The translations under genes were made by a program, and so were the position numbers. DNA of 40,639 nucleotides from Actinomycetota bacterium (GTDB taxonomy: Bacteria; Actinomycetota; Humimicrobiia; Humimicrobiales; Humimicrobiaceae): assembly GCA_028698215.1 (NCBI GenBank), contig JAQVDY010000014.1, positions 1-40,639 on the forward strand, given 5' to 3'. The first letter of the stretch is position 1. Each line of letters begins with the position of its first letter. The notes beneath the pieces were generated by a model. That model made no database searches and had not been told where the DNA came from. It worked only from the letters and a program-made list of their open reading frames with translations. Shown in pieces: positions 1 to 7,565 of this stretch.

Positions 1-61
1 TAGGTATGGGCCATAAATCCTTTTGGTTACAAAGTTCAGCTAATGATATAGGTATTCGGCT

Positions 62-367
62 TTAATTACAATTAAAAGTTGAATAAAACTTCACAGCCAG
101 CAATTTTAAAAAGTAAGCCTCTTTTGGATTACTAATTTTAAAGATGCTATCTAAATGACGACGACCCTTATGGCTGTCCCCATATATTATATATTCAACA
201 GAAAATGCTGCCGAGTCTTTCTTGTATTCTTTGACAATGGCAAAGAATCTTGTTTTTCCAATACCCAGCACTTTCTGTATATCGACCCTTTTTATCTTCT
301 TTTCCACATACCTTGCTAGTAGATCTCTTATTTGTTTATCAGAGAACTTTTTATGTAACTGAGCCAT
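62..367 (-). pseudogene. Truncated transposase-like protein (N-terminal HTH fragment)
   Basis: This 101-residue ORF begins MAQLHKKFSDKQIRDLLARYVEK and holds a helix-turn-helix-like stretch (about residues 25-50, around VDIQKVLGIGKTRFFAIVKEY). That is how integrase-core transposases of a group common in anaerobes start, from my memory of the family. The full proteins run to several hundred residues with a DDE core; here the reading frame stops after 101 residues and the last 40 or so do not resemble a transposase. It lies beside two direct repeats (419-470) that look like IS ends and begins behind an 8-bp inverted repeat (372-379/391-398). I read it as the broken 5' end of an insertion sequence. 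It could instead be a small DNA-binding protein; no homology search supports either reading. Confidence 0.45.
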
Positions 368-371
368 AATA

Positions 372-398
372 TTTTGACCTTTCTATTTTTGGTCAAAA
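372..398. repeat. 8-bp inverted repeat before the transposase fragment
   Basis: TTTTGACC at 372-379 is repeated inverted as GGTCAAAA at 391-398 with 11 nt between. It covers the ribosome-binding region of the - strand ORF that starts at 367, so it could limit translation or be a binding site for the element's own protein. Function is inferred. Confidence 0.4.
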
Positions 399-418
399 AT
401 TATAACTCATGTAGGGTG

Positions 419-470
419 TTCACTTTTAACTTGTAGATCGTAAATAACGGTTCACTTTTAACTTGTAGAT
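419..470. repeat. Two direct repeats, probable IS end
   Basis: TTCACTTTTAACTTGTAGAT occurs at 419-438 and again at 451-470, with a 12-nt spacer; a preceding G is shared as well. Repeated short motifs of this kind near one end are typical transposase-binding sites of insertion sequences such as the IS21 group. They lie upstream of the truncated transposase and just before the marR promoter, so they probably mark the boundary between the element and the resident chromosome. No matching copy is visible elsewhere in the window. Confidence 0.5.
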
Positions 471-489
471 GACATTAAGCAATATGTGC

Positions 490-538
490 TTGACAAAACC
501 CCCAAAATTATTTAGCATTCTAATCTTTAGAAATCTAA
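490..538 (+). promoter_or_regulatory. marR-MATE promoter with overlapping palindromic operators
   Basis: TTGACA (490-495) is followed after 17 nt by TAGCAT (513-518), a plausible sigma70-type promoter. From the end of the -10 box onward lie two overlapping palindromes: TTCTAA-TCT-TTAGAA (518-532) and TTAGA-AA-TCTAA (527-538). They share one arm and cover the expected transcription start. MarR-family repressors usually bind such dyads in their own promoter, so autorepression by the next gene is likely. The transcript would have only about 20 nt before the ATG. Confidence 0.6.
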
Positions 539-545
539 ATTAATT

Positions 546-1010
546 ATGGCACAGCAAAAAGGGATAAAAGTTATACTGGATATTCTTAAAGTCCTGTATT
601 CCTTAAAGAGGAATCTGGCTGGAGATATAAATGAAAAGGTCAAAGGCCATGACGTAGGCAGGTCGGAAGTTATATCTATAATGCATATGTATGTCCAGGG
701 CAAAAAAAATATGGGACAACTGTGCCAGGATGTGGACCTGAAATCAGGAAGCCTTACTTCGGTTATAGATAACCTGGTAGCCAAGGGTTATGCTAAAAGG
801 GAATATGATGCCAATGACCGCAGGAAAATAATTGTAGGGCTAACCGGCAAGGGGCAAAACCTGGGAAAACAAGTATGTGATTATGTGGAAGCCCATGCTT
901 ATGGGAAGATAGGGCAGCTTAAACCAAAAGATAGGGAAGAATTCTTTCATGCTATTGGGAAGCTGCAAAGCATAGTGGAAAGTTTTGAAAAACATGAGCT
1001 TAAAAAATAA
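546..1010 (+). CDS. MarR-family transcriptional regulator (MepR-like)
   Basis: A 154-residue winged-helix regulator, the normal size for MarR proteins. The recognition helix lies near residues 67-79 (SGSLTSVIDNLVAKG) and the wing near 88-100 (DANDRRKIIVGLT), with the family's D-x-R-R pattern. N- and C-terminal helices would form the dimer interface. The ATG at 546 has no clear Shine-Dalgarno sequence and lies close behind the predicted start of transcription. The gene overlaps the following MATE transporter gene by 17 bp. The mepR-mepA pair of Staphylococcus aureus has the same arrangement, where the repressor senses cationic drugs and releases the pump. The repressor role and the palindromic operators at 518-538 are inferred; the ligand is unknown. 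Confidence 0.85.
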   Translation: MAQQKGIKVILDILKVLYSLKRNLAGDINEKVKGHDVGRSEVISIMHMYVQGKKNMGQLCQDVDLKSGSLTSVIDNLVAKGYAKREYDANDRRKIIVGLTGKGQNLGKQVCDYVEAHAYGKIGQLKPKDREEFFHAIGKLQSIVESFEKHELKK

Positions 1011-2376
1011 AAGGAATATAGATAATCTACACAATAAGAGGATCGGCCCTCTTTTGGCTAAACTGGCCATCCCGGCTACCATCGGTATGCTGGCCAACAG
1101 CCTGTACAATGTGGTAGATACTATTTTTATCGGCAGGGGAATAGGTACATTGGCCATTGCCGGGGTAGGCATAGTATTTCCTATCCAGATGATAGTTATG
1201 GCCTCAGCTCAACTGGTAGGGCTGGGTTCAGCTTCCATGATTTCCCGCAGGCTGGGAGAAAAGGATTACGAGGGTGCCTCCAGGGTAACAGCTAACTCTT
1301 TTATGGCGGTAACCATACTGGGATTGGTGATAACTGCAATAGCATTGATATTTCCTGATGCCATATTAAGACTGTTTGGAGTTACCCCCAACATATACCC
1401 TTATGCCAGGGAATACCTTTCTACCATAACCCTGGGCTTTGTATTCTTTCCTTTTTTAGTGTCCACCAATAACCTTATCAGGGCAGAAGGGGACGCTAAA
1501 AACTCCATGATAATAATGCTTCTGGCTACCGGTTTAAATATTGTGCTGGATCCAATATTTATCTTTGTATTCGGCTTGGGTATAAGAGGGGCAGCCTATG
1601 CTACTGTTATCAGCCAGTTTGCCGGCTTTCTTTATGCTTTGATTTATTATGTGAGGGGCAAGAGCTGCCTGCATATAAAGCTAAGCCACTTTAAAATCAG
1701 GTGGAGCATTATAAAGGAGATAACCAGTCTGGGATTTGCCTCTTTTATCAGGCAGGTAAGCGGCAGTGTACTGATGATAATAGTGAACAATTCCTTAAAG
1801 ATATACGGGGGGGATATAGCCATTGCCGCCTTTAGCGTCATCAACCGTATTGTCATGTTTGTAACCATGCCCCTGTTTGGCATAGTAGCTGCCGTGCAGC
1901 CCATAGTGGGCTACAATTATGGGGCTAAGAACATGTCCAGGGTAAAAGAAGCCTTAAAGGTTTCTATTTTTACTACTATGGTAATAGGAGGGTTCTTCTT
2001 TGCAGTGTTGCTGGCTTTTCCTGGTCCCATACTGAGGGTGTTTAGTAATGACCAGGCCCTGTTATCCTTAGCTGCTAATCCTTTACGGATTTTAATGCTT
2101 CTATTTCCCTTAATAGGCTTTCAAGTCATAGGAGCTGGCTTTTTCCAGTCTATCGGCAAGGCCAATCCCTCTATCATATTATCTATGAGCCGGCAAATAC
2201 TGTTTTTAATACCATTGATTTTACTGCTGCCCCTGGCCATGGGTATTTCAGGCATATGGTTCTCTTTTCCCATAGCTGATTTTCTGGCAATATTGCTTAC
2301 CGGATTTTTCCTGCTGCGTGAGTTGAGATTAATGGAAAAAAGAACCGAAATAAAACCAGCTTGCCAGGAAAGCTAG
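994..2376 (+). CDS. MATE-family multidrug efflux transporter
   Basis: An integral membrane protein of about 460 residues with some twelve hydrophobic segments in two similar halves, as in MATE exporters, which use a sodium or proton gradient to pump out drugs or metabolites. The N-terminal half holds the characteristic stretch IGPLLAKLAIPATIGMLANSLYNVVDTIFIGR, and the second half repeats the pattern around AAVQPIVGYNYGA. The closest described type by feel is MepA. I chose ATG 994 because GGAAAG (977-982) lies 11 nt before it; TTG 985, in frame, is an alternative. The start lies inside the end of marR, so translation is probably coupled. The substrate cannot be told from sequence. Confidence 0.88.
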   Translation: MSLKNKRNIDNLHNKRIGPLLAKLAIPATIGMLANSLYNVVDTIFIGRGIGTLAIAGVGIVFPIQMIVMASAQLVGLGSASMISRRLGEKDYEGASRVTANSFMAVTILGLVITAIALIFPDAILRLFGVTPNIYPYAREYLSTITLGFVFFPFLVSTNNLIRAEGDAKNSMIIMLLATGLNIVLDPIFIFVFGLGIRGAAYATVISQFAGFLYALIYYVRGKSCLHIKLSHFKIRWSIIKEITSLGFASFIRQVSGSVLMIIVNNSLKIYGGDIAIAAFSVINRIVMFVTMPLFGIVAAVQPIVGYNYGAKNMSRVKEALKVSIFTTMVIGGFFFAVLLAFPGPILRVFSNDQALLSLAANPLRILMLLFPLIGFQVIGAGFFQSIGKANPSIILSMSRQILFLIPLILLLPLAMGISGIWFSFPIADFLAILLTGFFLLRELRLMEKRTEIKPACQES

Positions 2377-2682
2377 GGCACCCTTATAACTATAATTAAT
2401 GGTTTGGCAGATTCTCAATATTCTATTCTTTCCTAATAATTTTCTATATAAATTCCATTACATTTATTGACTCAAAATACAGATATTGGTAAAATGTTTA
2501 AATATTTAAAACAGAATTTTACTATATGAAACTCTAGGCATTAAACTTCAAGCCTAATAACCAGCCTGGTTTAGGTTAAGTAATATTTTGCTGATATTAG
2601 AAAGGGTAAGTGCTATTATTATTAGTATAAAATACTTTCAATTTGAAATACTTTTAGTAAAACCTGGCTATAAAGAGAAGTA
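2377..2682 (+). promoter_or_regulatory. Leader and promoter region of the ABC-transporter/catabolic operon
   Basis: This 306-bp AT-rich gap has no gene. A good promoter is TTGACT (2467-2472), 17 nt, TAAAAT (2490-2495). Downstream is an imperfect dyad, CCTAA-TA-ACCA (2553-2563) against TGGTTTAGG (2567-2575), around GCC; it could be an operator or a leader hairpin. A second possible promoter is the extended -10 TGCTATTAT (2611-2619). TTTCAA-T-TTGAAA (2636-2648) is a further 13-bp palindrome just before the gene. The IclR regulator encoded at 13988 is a candidate for binding one of these dyads. All assignments are by eye. Confidence 0.45.
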
Positions 2683-4182
2683 ATGGAAAATCAGGAAATA
2701 TTAAAAATACAAAACGTATCTAAAAGTTTTTCCGGAGTTAAAGTACTCAGAAATATTTCCCTTTCCCTGACCAAGGGAGAGACCCGGGCCCTGGTGGGGG
2801 AGAATGGTGCCGGTAAATCCACCTTAAATAAGATTATATGCGGTGTATACAACTATGACAGCGGCCAGATTAAATACAAGGGACAGCTGCTGCCCAAGGG
2901 TAATCCCATCAAAATGAAGGAAATGGGGATATTTATAATACCGCAGGACCTGGGACTTATGCATAATCTTACGGTAATGGAAAATATCCTATTAGGACGG
3001 GAATTCCGCAGGGTCGGTATCAGGAATTTAAAGAAATCCAGGGAAGTTTGCCAGAAGATCCTGGATGATATTGATATAAAGCTGGACCTGGATATACCGG
3101 TAAGGGACCTTACCATAGACCAGAGGCAGTTTGTGGCTATAGCCAGAGTTCTTTATGCCAATGCTGACCTGATTATAATGGATGAGCCTACCTCCACCCT
3201 TTCTAAAGGAGAGGTTAAAACCCTGTTTAGGATAATTGATAACCTGAAGCAGCAGAATATTACCATTATTTATGTATCCCATAAGATTGATGAGATTTTT
3301 GAGATTGCGGATAATGTGACTATCTTAAAAGACGGAAGCCTGGTAGAAACCACCCCTATAAAAGAAATAACTAAAAATGAAGTTATAAATAAGATGGTAG
3401 GAAGGACTCTGTCTAATATATTTCCTCCCAAAAAGGAGGATTTGGATGGCCAGAAGTTAATGACTCTGCAATCGGTGACGGTAAAAGACCATATATATGA
3501 TATTGACCTGGATATAATAAAAGGCCAGATACTGGGCATAGGCGGGCTGGTAGGTATGGGACAGTCTGCTTTACTTAATACCATATTTGGCATATATAGA
3601 ATAGATTCGGGAACCATAACCTATGAAGGCAAAAAAATAACCCATGCCAGTCCGGCTCATTCCATTAATAACGGCATCCATTATGTTTCCAGTGACCGGG
3701 AAACCGAAATGCTGTTTTTATGCCGCAGCGTTAAGGAAAACATCTCCATTGCTACCATAACTGATTATAAGCAGGTTATGGGTTTAAACAGGGAAAAAGA
3801 ACTAAACGTTGTAGATGAAAAGATTGATGAATTTAATATAGCTACTGCCGGAAGGAACCAGGAAGTCCAATACTTAAGCGGCGGAAACCAACAGAAAGTC
3901 ATACTGGCCAGGTGGCTGGTAAACAAGCCCAAACTTTTTTTGCTGGATGAACCCACCCAGGGTATAGACGTGGGGACCAAGGAGGATATATACCAGACCC
4001 TAAGACAGCTGGCTAATGAAGGGATAGCCATTGTAGTGGTATTAAGCGACATGATTGAACTGCTGGGTTTATGTGACCGGATTGCTGTAATGTATGAAGG
4101 GCGGGTAACCAGGGTTTTTGAAAACAGGGAAGTTAGTGAAGAAAAGATAATGCTGGCTGCCAGCGGAAAAATTGAAGAATAA
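2683..4182 (+). CDS. Sugar-type ABC importer, ATP-binding protein (RbsA/MglA-like)
   Basis: A 499-residue tandem ATPase that powers import through the two permeases encoded at 5513 and 6488. The first domain has Walker A GENGAGKST (39-47), a degenerate signature LTIDQRQ (143-149), Walker B LIIMDE (163-168) and the switch His200. The second has a degenerate Walker A GLVGMGQSA (288-296), a full LSGGNQQ signature (398-404) and Walker B LFLLDE (418-423). This mix of one strict and one degenerate site is typical of the RbsA/MglA class, which serves ribose, galactose, xylose, autoinducer-2 and some nucleosides. Length is normal. It is the first gene of a long + strand block; the substrate is unknown. 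Confidence 0.92.
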   Translation: MENQEILKIQNVSKSFSGVKVLRNISLSLTKGETRALVGENGAGKSTLNKIICGVYNYDSGQIKYKGQLLPKGNPIKMKEMGIFIIPQDLGLMHNLTVMENILLGREFRRVGIRNLKKSREVCQKILDDIDIKLDLDIPVRDLTIDQRQFVAIARVLYANADLIIMDEPTSTLSKGEVKTLFRIIDNLKQQNITIIYVSHKIDEIFEIADNVTILKDGSLVETTPIKEITKNEVINKMVGRTLSNIFPPKKEDLDGQKLMTLQSVTVKDHIYDIDLDIIKGQILGIGGLVGMGQSALLNTIFGIYRIDSGTITYEGKKITHASPAHSINNGIHYVSSDRETEMLFLCRSVKENISIATITDYKQVMGLNREKELNVVDEKIDEFNIATAGRNQEVQYLSGGNQQKVILARWLVNKPKLFLLDEPTQGIDVGTKEDIYQTLRQLANEGIAIVVVLSDMIELLGLCDRIAVMYEGRVTRVFENREVSEEKIMLAASGKIEE

Positions 4183-4294
4183 TTTTTAAAAATATGATTG
4201 AGGGGGTGGGGTAAAGGTAAATATTTTATAAGCTTACCGGGGTTGTTTTCTAGAATGTAATAGCAATCCTCAATATCAATAAAAAGGAGGAAAA

Positions 4295-5431
4295 GTGAAA
4301 GGTAAACTAAAACTAATATTAATTTCCACATTTCTGCTGGTATTTGTAGTAGGAATGGCAGCCACCTACGGCTGTGCTGCTGAAGAACCAGCAGCTGAAG
4401 CTCCTGCTGCTGAAGAACCTGCCGCTGAAGAACCTGCTGCTGAAGAACCGGCAGCCGAAGAGCCAGTTGCTGAGGAACCTGCAGCCGAAGAGCCGGCAGC
4501 AGAAGGCGAAAAATTTGTTATTGGCTATGATATATACTGGGTAGGAAATGCCTGGTCACTGCAGCTGGCAGAGGAATTCAAGTATGCATTGGAGCAGGAA
4601 TATGCTGATATGGTAGAAGAAGTACACTATACCAGCTCTGATGGTGATGTAGCTAAAAACCTGAGCAACTTTGAAGACCTGGTAGCTAAAGGCTGCGATA
4701 TTATATTTGTTACTCCGCAGACTCCTGATAACCTGGTAGATGCTATAAATGCTGCCATGGATAAAGGAATCAAGGTAATTGTGCATTCAGCACCTATTAA
4801 CAGCGATAATTATACCGCTTATATCTGTACTGATGACTTTGAGTGGGGCGAATCAGCTGCTACCTACATCGCAGATGCTGTTGGTGGGGAAGGCAAGATA
4901 GCTATGATAAACGGCTTGGCTGGTTCAGGCGCTGCTAATGATACTTATGAAGGCGCTATGTCTGTATTTAACCAATATCCGGACATAACCACCCTGCCTG
5001 AGGTATATGGAGACTGGGATTTCAGTAAAACCAAGATAGTTATGCAGGACTTGCTGGCTGCACACCCTGACATTGCCGGGGTTTGGACTTTCTCAGAGCC
5101 CAGAGCTGTAGTTGAGACCTATATTGATAATGACCTTCCTTTCGTGCCTATTCCATTCCATGGTGAAAACGGTGAAATGAAATTATGGCAGCAATACAAG
5201 GATGAAGGCCTGGAAGCACAGGTAGTAGTTAAACCTTCAACCATGAGTGTAGATGCACTGCACATTGGAATGAAAGCCCTCATGGGAGAACCATTTGACA
5301 AAGATACCATCATTCCTTCTGACATTTATACCGTGGATGATATCGATAGCCTGATTCTTCCTGACCTACCTGATAAAATCAGGGTTCCGACCTATCTGCC
5401 GGAAGAAAAACTAAGAGAGCTGTTTGAATAA
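4295..5431 (+). CDS. ABC transporter substrate-binding lipoprotein (RbsB-like)
   Basis: The 378-residue protein starts with a basic and hydrophobic signal peptide ending in a lipobox TYGC (Cys27), so it should be lipid-anchored outside the membrane. A linker of AAEEP pentapeptides (about 30-71) lifts off a type I periplasmic-binding domain (from about 73, FVIGYDIYWVGNAWSLQLAEE) of the ribose-binding class. It captures the substrate for the two permeases. The GTG start at 4295 is well supported by AAGGAGG at 4284-4290. The binding domain has several aromatic and acidic residues where sugar binders contact ligand, but I cannot name the ligand. A strong stem-loop follows the gene (5448-5476). 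Confidence 0.9.
   Translation: MKGKLKLILISTFLLVFVVGMAATYGCAAEEPAAEAPAAEEPAAEEPAAEEPAAEEPVAEEPAAEEPAAEGEKFVIGYDIYWVGNAWSLQLAEEFKYALEQEYADMVEEVHYTSSDGDVAKNLSNFEDLVAKGCDIIFVTPQTPDNLVDAINAAMDKGIKVIVHSAPINSDNYTAYICTDDFEWGESAATYIADAVGGEGKIAMINGLAGSGAANDTYEGAMSVFNQYPDITTLPEVYGDWDFSKTKIVMQDLLAAHPDIAGVWTFSEPRAVVETYIDNDLPFVPIPFHGENGEMKLWQQYKDEGLEAQVVVKPSTMSVDALHIGMKALMGEPFDKDTIIPSDIYTVDDIDSLILPDLPDKIRVPTYLPEEKLRELFE
4376..4505 (+). repeat. Tandem 15-nt repeats coding for an AAEEP linker
   Basis: About eight imperfect 15-nt units code for (A/V)AEEP pentapeptides directly after the lipobox of the binding protein. Codons vary between units (GCT/GCA/GCC, CCT/CCA/CCG), which points to selection on the peptide more than to recent slippage. 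The acidic, proline-rich stretch probably spaces the binding domain from the membrane. Confidence 0.75.
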
Positions 5432-5447
5432 AACATGCTGTATGGGG

Positions 5448-5476
5448 TATCGGGTGGCCATCAAGGCCACCCGATA
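5448..5476 (+). other. Intercistronic stem-loop between binding-protein and permease genes
   Basis: TATCGGGTGGCC (5448-5459) pairs perfectly with GGCCACCCGATA (5465-5476) around a 5-nt loop. No T-tract follows, so it is a weak terminator at best. Stable hairpins at this place in sugar ABC operons commonly protect the upstream mRNA so that the binding protein is made in excess over the permeases; I infer that role here. Confidence 0.7.
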
Positions 5477-5512
5477 TAAAAGAAATGAAAATTTATAAAA
5501 GGACAAAGATTA

Positions 5513-6475
5513 ATGACCACTAACTCTACTGGGTCCGGTTTTAGTTTAAAAAAACTGAACAGATATTCTTCAGTTATCTATACTTATATTTTTTTGATAC
5601 TGGTTTTTGCCGTTTTCTATATTTTCTTTCCAATTTACCGCTCCTCTGCCAATCTTTCCAATTTGCTGGTACAAATTGCCCCATTAGCCATAGTAGCCAT
5701 AGGCCAGGGAGTGGTGCTAATAGGGGGAGGGGTTGACCTTTCTATCGGGTCGGTTATTTCATTGACTACGGTGATTGCCGCCAACCTTATGGGCAGCTCC
5801 ACCGGAGGCATACTGCTGGGCTTAATCATGATTTTTGCCATTGCGGTACTGATAGGCCTGGTTAACGGAGTCATCTGCAATGAAACCCATATCCCGCCCT
5901 TGATTGTAACTTTAAGCATGTCTTATGTGGTACAGGGAATTGTGCTGTGGTATAGAAATACCCCTGGAGGATCCGTACCAAGGGCTTTTAGCAGTGCGAT
6001 TCTTTACCGGGTGGGCATATTATCAGTGCCCCTGGTAATAGTAATAATTGTTTATGCCTTTTTTATGTTCCTTATGCACCGCAGCGTATTTGGCCTTCAT
6101 ACTTATGCCGTGGGTGAAAACGAGACTTATGCCCGTATGGCAGGGGTTAATGTCAAGAAGGTAAGAATTGGCAATTATATCATATCCTCTATACTGGCGG
6201 CGGTAGCCGGTTTGATACTGGCCAGCAGGATTGGCTCCGGGGCACCCTTAATCGGGGATCCCTTTACCCTGGATTCATTAACCGGAGCCATAATCGGCGG
6301 TATGACTTTTGCCGGGGGAGAGGGATTTATCATTGGCAGCCTGGGCGGCGCTGCTATTGTAGGCATGATGAGCAATGCCTTGAATATGAGTGGGGTAGAG
6401 CCTTTTTATCAGTACATATTCAGGGGTGGATTGCTCATACTGGCCATGATAATAAATTCTTTTAAGAGAAGATAG
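5513..6475 (+). CDS. Sugar-type ABC importer permease (RbsC-like), first subunit
   Basis: A 320-residue polytopic membrane protein of the BPD_transp_2 (RbsC/XylH) class with eight to ten hydrophobic segments. Family hallmarks are VVLIGGGVDLSIGSVISLT in the first half and the glycine-rich loop GAIIGGMTFAGGEG followed by SNALNM near the C-terminus, where the ATPase docks. ATG 5513 is preceded by AAAAGGA. It lies 81 bp behind the binding-protein gene, separated by a stable hairpin, and 12 bp before a second, different permease gene, so the channel is probably a heterodimer. Expression may be lower than that of the binding protein because of the hairpin. Confidence 0.9.
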   Translation: MTTNSTGSGFSLKKLNRYSSVIYTYIFLILVFAVFYIFFPIYRSSANLSNLLVQIAPLAIVAIGQGVVLIGGGVDLSIGSVISLTTVIAANLMGSSTGGILLGLIMIFAIAVLIGLVNGVICNETHIPPLIVTLSMSYVVQGIVLWYRNTPGGSVPRAFSSAILYRVGILSVPLVIVIIVYAFFMFLMHRSVFGLHTYAVGENETYARMAGVNVKKVRIGNYIISSILAAVAGLILASRIGSGAPLIGDPFTLDSLTGAIIGGMTFAGGEGFIIGSLGGAAIVGMMSNALNMSGVEPFYQYIFRGGLLILAMIINSFKRR

Positions 6476-6487
6476 GATAATAACAAT

Positions 6488-7480
6488 ATGAAAGATGCTA
6501 ACCAACAGAATCTGGCAGCTAACCAGAAATTTGATTTCAAGCAGTTTTTTGTCAGGATCTTCCAGAAAAGCGGGGTATATATCTCCCTGGTAATATTGCT
6601 GATAATAGCAGGCATACTTTCACCGCGCCTGCTTGAACCCAACCATCTTTTATTTATCCTGCGTATTGCTTCTATCCTAGGCATTATCAGCATAGGGCAG
6701 ACCCTGCTTATTATTTCCAGGGGTATTGATCTTTCCGTGGGTGCTTCTGCCACTCTTATCATGGCTTTGATTTCAGGTGTTTCCATGGGCCAGAACCGCC
6801 TTACTTTCCCGGTTATCCTTATGGCTTTGGCGGTAGGGGTACTGGTAGGGATGGTAAATGGCTTTTTGGTAGTAAGATTTAAAATTTCACCGTTGGTAGG
6901 CTCGCTGGGTGTGATGAGCCTTATCACCGGTATCACTTATATATACACCAAGGGATTTGCCCGGGGGGAAGCCCCGGATGCAATTGCCTATATGGGCCAC
7001 GGCAAGCTATTCGGCTTTCTTCCCGTATCCATAATCATATGGGCAGTTATAGCTGTAATCGTAATCCTGGTGTTAGGTAAAACTTCTTTTGGCCGTTATA
7101 TATTTGCCTGCGGGGCTAACCCCCGGGCAGCTTTTATGACCGGCATTAACCCTAATAAAATTTTGTTTTACGTATATATGATAAGCGGACTGCTGACCGC
7201 TATTGCAGCTCTAATCTGGGCAGGATACCTAAGAAGTCCCACCCTGGTAGGCGGGGAATATTATCCCTTGGATTCACTTACCGCCGTTATTATCGGCGGC
7301 ACGACTTTTGCCGGTGGCAAGGGCAGCATAATAGGTACCATTGTAGGGGTTATCATAATTTCCCTGTTATCCAGCCTGCTTAACATGCTGGGATTAGGCC
7401 AGGGAGTAAAACTGCTTTTCCAGGGACTGATAATAATGCTTATGGTGTTTGCCTATACTGGAAGGAAGACCATCAGCTAG
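6488..7480 (+). CDS. Sugar-type ABC importer permease (RbsC-like), second subunit
   Basis: A 330-residue permease of the same class as its upstream neighbour, from which it is clearly diverged. The first half has LLIISRGIDLSVGASATL and the second half AVIIGGTTFAGGKG and SSLLNMLGL, the usual positions of the RbsC motifs. The N-terminal 30 residues are polar and cytosolic. The ATG at 6488 lies 12 bp behind the first permease gene with only a weak ribosome-binding sequence, so coupled translation is likely. Two distinct permeases with a two-domain ATPase occur in several members of this class. The next gene starts 85 bp later and is enzymatic, suggesting import feeds straight into catabolism. 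Confidence 0.9.
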   Translation: MKDANQQNLAANQKFDFKQFFVRIFQKSGVYISLVILLIIAGILSPRLLEPNHLLFILRIASILGIISIGQTLLIISRGIDLSVGASATLIMALISGVSMGQNRLTFPVILMALAVGVLVGMVNGFLVVRFKISPLVGSLGVMSLITGITYIYTKGFARGEAPDAIAYMGHGKLFGFLPVSIIIWAVIAVIVILVLGKTSFGRYIFACGANPRAAFMTGINPNKILFYVYMISGLLTAIAALIWAGYLRSPTLVGGEYYPLDSLTAVIIGGTTFAGGKGSIIGTIVGVIIISLLSSLLNMLGLGQGVKLLFQGLIIMLMVFAYTGRKTIS

Positions 7481-7565
7481 CCTGGTGGATAAGGCAGGCA
7501 AAACCTAAAGCTGTTTTTAACAATATTGCTAAGTGTGGCAAATAACTCAACCATGGAGGTAGAAA

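Noticed and set aside
419-470. Direct repeats as a CRISPR array
   Set aside because: Only two copies with a 12-nt spacer and no cas genes; IS end repeats fit better.
3765-4331. 188-residue - strand ORF over the ABC ATPase gene
   Set aside because: Antisense to well-supported coding DNA; no motif and Ser/Leu-rich composition typical of shadow frames.
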